Part shown: positions 55,438 through 61,517 of the stretch, piece after piece | Layout of the letters: every line of letters starts with the position of its first letter | Numbering within the stretch: position 1 is the stretch's first letter | Assembly: GCF_030704685.1 (NCBI RefSeq) | Contig: NZ_JAUZDX010000024.1 | Span: 1 to 64,000, forward strand | Length of the DNA: 64,000 bases | Direction: 5' to 3' | Source: Acidovorax sp. A1169 | GTDB lineage: Bacteria > Pseudomonadota > Gammaproteobacteria > Burkholderiales > Burkholderiaceae_C | Made by a program: the position numbers and the translations under genes | The notes under the pieces: model-generated | What the model saw: the letters and a program-made list of their open reading frames with translations, nothing else | What the model was told of the DNA's origin: nothing | The model's database searches: none

Positions 55438-56826
55438 ATGTCTGCCCACACGATTTCAGTCCCCACGGGCGCCTTGGCGCTGGCTTGCGAGGCATGGGCA
55501 GCGCTGGATGGCCCGGCAGCGTCACTGAACCACCTGTCCATCGCAGGCCGGGGCGATCTGCCCTCGGTGTTTCCGGTCACGGACCTGGCCACCGCCTCGG
55601 TGGGTGTGGCGGGGCTTGCCGTGGCCGAGTTCATCGCACAGGCTGCCAGCGATGGGCCCGCCGTACAGGTGGACCGGCGCCTGGCCTCCTTCTGGTTCGG
55701 GATGTCGCTGCGCCCGCAGGGCTGGTCCCTGCCGCCGGTATGGGATGCCGTGGCCGGGGACTACCGCGCGGCCGATGGCTGGGTGCGGCTGCACACGAAT
55801 GCGCCGCACCACCGCGATGCGGCCTTGGCCGTGCTGGGTGTGGAGGCCGACAGGGAGGTCGTTGCGCGCGCCGTGGCCGACTGGGATGCCGACGCACTGG
55901 AGGCCGCAGTGGTGGAGCGGGGCGGTTGCGCAGCCGCCATACGCAGCGTGGCGGACTGGAATGCCCACCCACAAGGCCTGGCGGTGCAGGCCGAACCCCT
56001 GGTGCATTGGAGTATTGGAAACCCGGTGGCCAAGCCCGACTGGCGCATCGATCCCGCGCGGCCCCTGCGCGGTGTGCGGGTGCTCGATCTCACGCGCATC
56101 CTTGCTGGCCCCACGGCCACGCGTTTCATGGCGGGCTTCGGCGCGGATGTGCTGCGCATCGACCCGCCCGGTTGGGATGAGCCCGTCACCGTGCCCGAGG
56201 TGGTGCTGGGCAAGCGCTGTGCGCGGCTGGACCTGCGGGTCGCCTCTGACTTGTTGGTATTCGAAGGCTTGTTGCGCCAGGCCGATGTGCTGGTGCATGG
56301 CCTGCGGCCCGGCGCGCTGGAGCGGCTGGGGCTGGGCGAGCAAAGGCGGCGCGAACTCAATCCGGGCCTGGTGGACGTGTCGCTCACCGCCTACGGGTGG
56401 AGCGGCCCCTGGCAGGGCCGGCGCGGCTTCGACAGCCTGGTGCAGATGAGCACGGGCATCGCCGAGGCGGGCATGCGTCTCTCGGGCCAGGACCGGCCCG
56501 TGCCGCTACCAGTGCAGGGCATCGACCACGCCACGGGCTACCTGATGACGGCGGCTGCCGTGCGCGGGCTGGTGCGCCGCAGGGCCACCGGCGCGGGCTG
56601 CACGGCGCGGCTGTCCCTGGCGCGCACAGCGCACTGGTTGGTGCCCGCCGAGAGAGGCCCCGTGGAGCCTCTGGCGCCCGAGCAGCAAGATGATTGGAAT
56701 GACGCGCTGGAGCCCACGTCCTGGGGCCCGGCCCGGCGGGTGCTGCCGCCGCTGCAGGTGCAGGGCGCAGCCATGCACTGGGACCGCCCTGCGCTGGCCC
56801 TGGGCTCTGCGCAGGCGCGCTGGTGA
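55438..56826 (+). CDS. CoA-transferase family III (CaiB/BaiF), rearranged domain order
   Basis: The 462-aa protein belongs to family III CoA-transferases, which move CoA between carboxylic acids. Its order is unusual. A segment normally found in the later half (GDYRAADGWVRLHTNAPHHR, near residue 110) comes first. The CoA-binding Rossmann entry RGVRVLDLTRILAGPTATRF is only at residues 211-230, followed by VDVSLTAYGWSGPW. The protein ends early after it. AAGGAGG eight bases before ATG 55438 is the best ribosome site in the area. Substrate unknown; the divergent HTH-citrate synthase suggests a small organic acid such as citrate or methylcitrate, by inference. Confidence 0.82.
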   Translation: MSAHTISVPTGALALACEAWAALDGPAASLNHLSIAGRGDLPSVFPVTDLATASVGVAGLAVAEFIAQAASDGPAVQVDRRLASFWFGMSLRPQGWSLPPVWDAVAGDYRAADGWVRLHTNAPHHRDAALAVLGVEADREVVARAVADWDADALEAAVVERGGCAAAIRSVADWNAHPQGLAVQAEPLVHWSIGNPVAKPDWRIDPARPLRGVRVLDLTRILAGPTATRFMAGFGADVLRIDPPGWDEPVTVPEVVLGKRCARLDLRVASDLLVFEGLLRQADVLVHGLRPGALERLGLGEQRRRELNPGLVDVSLTAYGWSGPWQGRRGFDSLVQMSTGIAEAGMRLSGQDRPVPLPVQGIDHATGYLMTAAAVRGLVRRRATGAGCTARLSLARTAHWLVPAERGPVEPLAPEQQDDWNDALEPTSWGPARRVLPPLQVQGAAMHWDRPALALGSAQARW

Positions 56827-56839
56827 ACCGCCCCAAGCG

Positions 56840-56877
56840 ACAACGCCCCGCAGGCTTCGCGACCTGCAGGGCGTTGT
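56840..56877. repeat. Long hairpin after CoA-transferase gene
   Basis: ACAACGCCC (56840-56848) pairs with GGGCGTTGT (56869-56877), continuing inward with GCAGG/CCTGC around an eight-base loop containing TTCG. No T run follows on either strand, so it is not a classical terminator. It may protect the CoA-transferase mRNA end. Confidence 0.6.
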
Positions 56878-56909
56878 ATCCGTGGTGCCAAAAAGCAGGC
56901 TTGTACGGG

Positions 56910-57000
56910 TTGGAATTCGGCCGGATAACTAGGCGGGGAGCCGCAGACAGTGCTTTCGCACGGCAAGGCTCCCCAACGACGTTAGCCGGTTGAATTCCAA
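56910..57000. repeat. 91-base nested inverted repeat next to rho
   Basis: TTGGAATTC (56910-56918) pairs with GAATTCCAA (56992-57000). Inside are CCGG/CCGG, TAAC/GTTA, GGGGAGCC/GGCTCCCC (56935-56942 with 56967-56974) and GTGC/GCAC around a TTTC loop. The result is one long interrupted hairpin. It ends four bases from the rho stop codon, so it would lie in the rho mRNA 3' end on the minus strand. Confidence 0.6.
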
Positions 57001-57004
57001 GCCG

Positions 57005-58267
57005 TCAACCGCCCCGGCGCATCATGTCGAAGAAGTCGACGTTGGTTTTCGTGGCCTTCATGTTCTTGATCATGAGTTCCATGGACTCGATCTCATCCAT
57101 GTTGTACATGAACTGGCGCAGGATGCGGGTCTTCTGCAGGATCTCGGGCGCCAGCAGCAGCTCTTCGCGGCGCGTGCCGCTCTTGTTGAGCTCGATGGCG
57201 GGGAACACGCGCTTTTCGTACAGGCGGCGGTTCAGGTGGATTTCGCAGTTGCCCGTGCCCTTGAATTCTTCAAAGATCACTTCGTCCATGCGGCTGCCGG
57301 TGTCGACCAGCGCGGTGGCAATGATGGTCAGCGAGCCACCTTCCTCGACCTTGCGGGCGGCGCCGAAGAAGCGCTTGGGGCGCTGCAGCGCGGCCGCGTC
57401 TACACCACCCGACAGCACCTTGCCGCTGGAGGGTACGACGTTGTTGTAGGCGCGTGCCAGGCGGGTGATGGAGTCGAGCAGGATCACCACGTCCTTCTTG
57501 AGCTCGACCAGGCGCTTGGCGCGCTCGATCACCATCTCGGCCACGTGCACGTGGCGCGCGGCGGGCTCGTCGAAGGTGGAGGCGATGATCTCGCCCTTGA
57601 CCGTGCGCTGCATTTCGGTCACTTCTTCAGGGCGCTCGTCCACCAGCAGCACCATCAGGTGCACGTCGGGGTTGTTGGCCGTGATGGCGTGGGCGATGTG
57701 CTGCATCATCACCGTCTTGCCGCTCTTGGGCGGGGCCACGATCAGTGCGCGCTGGCCACGGCCGATGGGCGCGATGATGTCGATGATGCGGCCGGTGATG
57801 TTCTCTTCGCTCTTGACGTCGCGTTCCAGGCGCATCTGCTCCTTGGGGAACAGGGGCGTCAGGTTCTCGAACATCACCTTGTGCTTGTTCTGCTCCGGCG
57901 GGCCATCGTTGACCTTGTCGAGCTTGGTCAGGGCAAAGTAGCGCTCGCCGTCTTTCGGGGTGCGCACTTCGCCTTCGATCATGTCGCCCGTGTGCAGGTT
58001 GAAGCGGCGCACCTGGCTGGGGGAGATGTAGATGTCGTCCGTGCTGGCGGTGAAGCTCGTGTCCGGGCTGCGCAGAAAGCCGAAACCGTCGGGCAGGATT
58101 TCCAGCACCCCATCCGCAAACACCTGCTCTCCGGCCTTGGCGCGCTTCTTGATGATGGCAAACATCAGCTCCTGCTTGCGCATCCGGCCCGTGTTTTCGA
58201 TTTCGAGTTCTTCGGCCTGCTTCAGGACTTCAGACACGTGCAGTGCCTTGAGTTCGTTTAAGTGCAT
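57005..58267 (-). CDS. rho: Transcription termination factor Rho
   Basis: The 420-aa hexameric RNA helicase ends untranslated transcripts. The N-terminal RNA-binding OB domain (GVLEILPDGFGFLRSPD) and the RecA-like core are intact, with Walker A PPKSGKT, Walker B VVILLDSITR and Q/R loops after it. Length is within one residue of E. coli Rho with ATG 58267. It lies downstream of trxA on the same strand, with its own promoter-like site and a leader of about 130 bases. Confidence 0.98.
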   Translation of the reverse strand: MHLNELKALHVSEVLKQAEELEIENTGRMRKQELMFAIIKKRAKAGEQVFADGVLEILPDGFGFLRSPDTSFTASTDDIYISPSQVRRFNLHTGDMIEGEVRTPKDGERYFALTKLDKVNDGPPEQNKHKVMFENLTPLFPKEQMRLERDVKSEENITGRIIDIIAPIGRGQRALIVAPPKSGKTVMMQHIAHAITANNPDVHLMVLLVDERPEEVTEMQRTVKGEIIASTFDEPAARHVHVAEMVIERAKRLVELKKDVVILLDSITRLARAYNNVVPSSGKVLSGGVDAAALQRPKRFFGAARKVEEGGSLTIIATALVDTGSRMDEVIFEEFKGTGNCEIHLNRRLYEKRVFPAIELNKSGTRREELLLAPEILQKTRILRQFMYNMDEIESMELMIKNMKATKTNVDFFDMMRRGG

Positions 58268-58405
58268 GGAATGACTCCTTGGCGGAGTAGGTAGGTGTCT
58301 CGGGGGAGGTGGGCTGTTCGCCGGTGGTCTGCTGATGGCAGTCACGGCGTGCCTGGGGATCTCTCGAACCGGTTGCCAATGCGTGCAAGCCGGTGATCTG
58401 CTGGA
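58268..58405 (-). promoter_or_regulatory. rho leader region
   Basis: About 130 bases of leader between the proposed promoter and the rho start contain no gene. On the minus strand the stretch is C-rich and G-poor near the start codon (runs of CCCC and CACC). Such a composition favours Rho loading, so autogenous Rho-dependent attenuation as known in E. coli is plausible here. Confidence 0.4.
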
Positions 58406-58414
58406 ATTATGACA
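58406..58414 (-). promoter_or_regulatory. Extended -10 promoter of rho
   Basis: On the minus strand TGTCATAAT gives an extended -10 (TG-N plus CATAAT, five of six). No strong -35 is present, as usual for extended -10 sites. Transcription would start about 130 bases before the rho ATG. Confidence 0.5.
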
Positions 58415-58488
58415 GGAAAAAATCCGGGAAGGCCAGGCCTCTGCCCTCGGGCATGTGAAGAGATGCAAGCGGCGGTGAAATGCGGGAC

Positions 58489-58515
58489 GGTGGCACCCCG
58501 GCCCGGAGTGCCACC
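58489..58515 (-). other. Hairpin downstream of trxA
   Basis: GGTGGCAC/GTGCCACC (58489-58496 with 58508-58515) with an 11-base GC-rich loop lies 13 bases past the trxA stop. It has no T run, so termination would be weak and some trxA transcripts may continue into rho. Confidence 0.5.
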
Positions 58516-58528
58516 ACCAGCAGTGGCG

Positions 58529-58861
58529 TTATGCCAATTGCTGGTCGACGAAAGCCGTCAACTGCTCCTTGCGCATGGAGCCGATCTTGGTGGCCGACAG
58601 CTGGCCGTCCTTGAAGAACATCAGCGTGGGGATGCCGCGGATGCCGAACTTGGCAGGCGTCTCGCGGTTCTCATCGATGTTCAGCTTGGCGATCAGCAGC
58701 TTGCCTTCATAGGCCTTGGCCAGGTCGTCGAGGTGGGGGGCGATGTCCTTGCAGGGGCCGCACCATTCGGCCCAGTAGTCGACCAGCACGGGGGTGGTGG
58801 ACTGCAGTACGTCGGCTTCAAAGCTGGCGTCGGTGAGGTGCTTGATGAGTTCGCTGGCCAT
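58529..58861 (-). CDS. trxA: Thioredoxin
   Basis: The 110-aa protein is a cytoplasmic dithiol reductant with active site WCGPCK near residue 35 and the cis-proline loop GIRGIPTLMFF. ATG 58861 gives the usual length; an in-frame ATG 57 bases upstream would add a non-conserved N-terminal stretch. It is divergent from the AddB-like gene. Confidence 0.97.
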   Translation of the reverse strand: MASELIKHLTDASFEADVLQSTTPVLVDYWAEWCGPCKDIAPHLDDLAKAYEGKLLIAKLNIDENRETPAKFGIRGIPTLMFFKDGQLSATKIGSMRKEQLTAFVDQQLA

Positions 58862-58967
58862 GGCGTATTCCTTGTAGCTGGGCGGGTTGGGACCGGGGTA
58901 CGTATAAAGTTGGGTCATTGTGACAGAAACCAATCCCACGTTCACCGGTGTGGCCGGGCCCTCCGAT

Positions 58968-58984
58968 GCTATGACTGTCATAGC
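58968..58984. repeat. 17-base perfect dyad at addB-like start
   Basis: GCTATGAC, a central T, then GTCATAGC: two perfect eight-base arms. The ATG proposed for the AddB-like gene (58971) lies inside it. It could be an operator between the divergent trxA and addB-like genes or a start-site hairpin. Confidence 0.6.
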
Positions 58985-61517
58985 TAAAACCGATCATGCC
59001 GCCCCTTGCTGGGCGCGGGTGCTGGGCGAAGTCGCCCGGCACCTTGCGGGGCACGGCGCGCACCCGGCCCGCACCGTAGTGCTGGTGCCCTATGCGCAGC
59101 TCATGCCCTGGGGCCAGCGCCTGTGGGCGCGCCGGCACCCGGACAGCTTCGTGCCGCGCTTCGAGACCACGCGCAACTGGGCGCACCAGCTCGCGGTTTT
59201 CGTGCCGGAGGGGCAGGACCTGGCGGGCGACGTGGCGCGCGACACGCTCACCGCGCGCACATTGCTGGACCAGGCCGGCCTGTCGGCCCAGCGCGACGTG
59301 CTGGCCACGCCGCTGCAGGAGGCCGCCGCCCAACTGGCCCTGGCCGTGGCGGCCGTACCGCCCGCACAGCGCGATGCCTGGGGAGTGCAGGCGCGCAGCC
59401 TGCTGCCGGCCGCGGACGAAGGCAGCGCGCTGCGCTTCGAGGCCGTGGTGGCGCGCATTGCGCTCGAATGGGCGCTGGCCTCGCGTTACGCGACCGATGT
59501 GCTCTTCGAGCCCGGCGTGCGGGCCGCCACCGATGCGCTGGTGGTGCTCGAAGGCTTCCAGGCCGAGCCCATGGCGGCTGCGCTGCTGGCCCACTGGGGC
59601 GAGCAAGCGCTGCTGCTGCCCCTGTATGCGCCCGAAGGGGATGGCGCGGTGCAAGGGCAGATCGCCCTGCACGCCGCGACGGATGCCGAGGACGAAGCGC
59701 AGCGCGCCGCCGCCTGCGTGCTGGCCCACCTGGCCGCAGGCCGCGTGCCCGTGGTGCTGGCCGCCACCGACCGGGCGCTGACCCGCCGCGTGCGCGCCCA
59801 CCTGGGCAGCAGCGGCGTGGATGTGCGCGACGAGAGTGGCTGGACGCTGTCGACCACGCGCGCGGCCGCGCAGCTCATGGCCGCCTTGAAAGCCTGCGCC
59901 TGGGACGCCGACGCCGACGCCGTGCTTGCCTGGCTCAAGCAGGTGCCGGCGTGGGAGGCAGGTACCCTCAACCCGCTGGAGAAAGCCCTGCGCAAGGCAT
60001 CGCTGGCGCGCTGGGGTGCGGTGGCCGAGCGCGACTGGGGCACCCACCCGGCACTGGCCGCGACCGTGGCGCAGACCGAGGCCTGGCGCGCCGGCCTGCG
60101 TGCGGCGCGCCCGCTGGTGCAGTGGCTTGCCGCCCTGCGCGGCCTGCTCGAAGCCACGGGCCAGTGGGCCGTGCTTGAGGCCGATGAGGCGGGCGAGCGC
60201 GTGCTCGCCGTGCTGCGCCTGCCCGAGGGCCTGCAGACCGAACTCGAAGCCTGGGACGGCGTGGGCCGGCGCATGGCGCTGGCCGAGTTCACGCGCTGGG
60301 CCGACGAGGTGCTGGAGGCCGCGCGCTTCGTGCCGCCGCCGCCGCCCGGCGCGCCGGTCGTGATCCTGCCGCTGCCGCAGCTGCTGGCCCGGCCCTTTGC
60401 CGCGCTGGTGCTGCCGGGTTGCGACGAAAAGCGCCTGCAGCCCGCGCCCGAGCCGCCGGGCGAGTGGACACAGGCCCAGCGCGAGGCCTGGGGCCTGCCC
60501 ACCCGCGATTCGCTGGAAGCCGCGCAACGCCTGGCCTGGCGCAGCGCGCTGCAGACCCCCGTGGTGGACGTGCTGTGGCGCACGGGTGATGAGGGCGGCG
60601 AGCCCCTGCTTGCCAGTGCCCTGGTGCTGGCGCTGCACCTCGACGGCGCCGCACACGCGGGCGAGGACCTGCGCCTTGCGCGCAGCGTGGCCAGTGCGCC
60701 CACGGCCCGGCCGCTGCCCAGCGGCCAGGCGTTGCCGGTGCACAGGCTGTCGTCCACCGCGTATTCGGACCTGCGCCATTGCCCCTACCGCTTCTTCGCG
60801 CTGCGCCAGCTGGGCCTGCAGGACGCGGAGGAACTGGGCAGCGAGGTGGACAAGCGCGATTTCGGCAACTGGCTACACGAGGTGCTGCAGCATTTTCACG
60901 AAGGCCTGTTGCAGGCACCGCTCGATGCGGGCCCTGGGCGCACGCACCGGCTCGACGCATCGGCCCAGGCCGTCACGGCGCGCCAGGGGCTCACAGGTGG
61001 CGACTTTCTGCCCTTTGCTGCGGGTTGGCCGCAGGTGCGCGATGGCTACCTGCGCTGGCTGGCACAGCACGAGCACCTGGGTGCCAGCTTTCGCCAGGCC
61101 GAGCTCAGGACCACGCAGCCCTTGGGGGGCATGGAGCTCGTGGGCACCATCGACCGCATCGATGGGGTGTCGGGCGCCGGCGAGGTGACCACCCTGGTGA
61201 TCGACTACAAGACCGAGAGCGACTCCGTCACGCGCCAGCGCATCGGTGCCGGGGCTGAAGACACACAGCTGGCCTTCTACGCTGCGCTGCTGAGCCACGA
61301 CACCCTGCGCGCCGCCTATGTGAACGTGGGCGAGCGCGGCGAGACGCAGATGCACGAGCAGGAGGAGGTGGTGGCCCTGCGCGACCTGCTGGTGGAGGGC
61401 ATACAGCACGACTTCGAACGCATCGCCGCGGGCGACCCCATGCCCGCACTGGGCGAGGGCATGGTGTGCGAATACTGCGCGGCGCGCGGCCTGTGCCGCA
61501 AGGATTTCTGGGCATGA
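58971..61517 (+). CDS. AddB-like PD-(D/E)XK nuclease with Fe-S cysteines
   Basis: The protein (about 848 aa from ATG 58971; GTG 58920 also possible) has an inactive helicase-like N-terminal part and a C-terminal PD-(D/E)XK nuclease domain. The nuclease motifs are GNWLHEVLQHF, GTIDRIDG and LVIDYKTES. Four cysteines fit the AddB/Cas4 iron-sulfur pattern: one in RHCPYRFF and three in CEYCAARGLC (C-x2-C-x5-C). It would work with the next gene, a UvrD-type helicase, in processing DNA double-strand ends, as AddAB does. The next start overlaps its stop (ATGA). Confidence 0.85.
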   Translation: MTVIAKTDHAAPCWARVLGEVARHLAGHGAHPARTVVLVPYAQLMPWGQRLWARRHPDSFVPRFETTRNWAHQLAVFVPEGQDLAGDVARDTLTARTLLDQAGLSAQRDVLATPLQEAAAQLALAVAAVPPAQRDAWGVQARSLLPAADEGSALRFEAVVARIALEWALASRYATDVLFEPGVRAATDALVVLEGFQAEPMAAALLAHWGEQALLLPLYAPEGDGAVQGQIALHAATDAEDEAQRAAACVLAHLAAGRVPVVLAATDRALTRRVRAHLGSSGVDVRDESGWTLSTTRAAAQLMAALKACAWDADADAVLAWLKQVPAWEAGTLNPLEKALRKASLARWGAVAERDWGTHPALAATVAQTEAWRAGLRAARPLVQWLAALRGLLEATGQWAVLEADEAGERVLAVLRLPEGLQTELEAWDGVGRRMALAEFTRWADEVLEAARFVPPPPPGAPVVILPLPQLLARPFAALVLPGCDEKRLQPAPEPPGEWTQAQREAWGLPTRDSLEAAQRLAWRSALQTPVVDVLWRTGDEGGEPLLASALVLALHLDGAAHAGEDLRLARSVASAPTARPLPSGQALPVHRLSSTAYSDLRHCPYRFFALRQLGLQDAEELGSEVDKRDFGNWLHEVLQHFHEGLLQAPLDAGPGRTHRLDASAQAVTARQGLTGGDFLPFAAGWPQVRDGYLRWLAQHEHLGASFRQAELRTTQPLGGMELVGTIDRIDGVSGAGEVTTLVIDYKTESDSVTRQRIGAGAEDTQLAFYAALLSHDTLRAAYVNVGERGETQMHEQEEVVALRDLLVEGIQHDFERIAAGDPMPALGEGMVCEYCAARGLCRKDFWA

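Noticed and set aside
56910..57000. Nested inverted repeat as the rho terminator
   Set aside because: There is no adjacent T run on the minus strand; a T tract appears only about 15 bases past the base of the stem, so intrinsic termination is unlikely.
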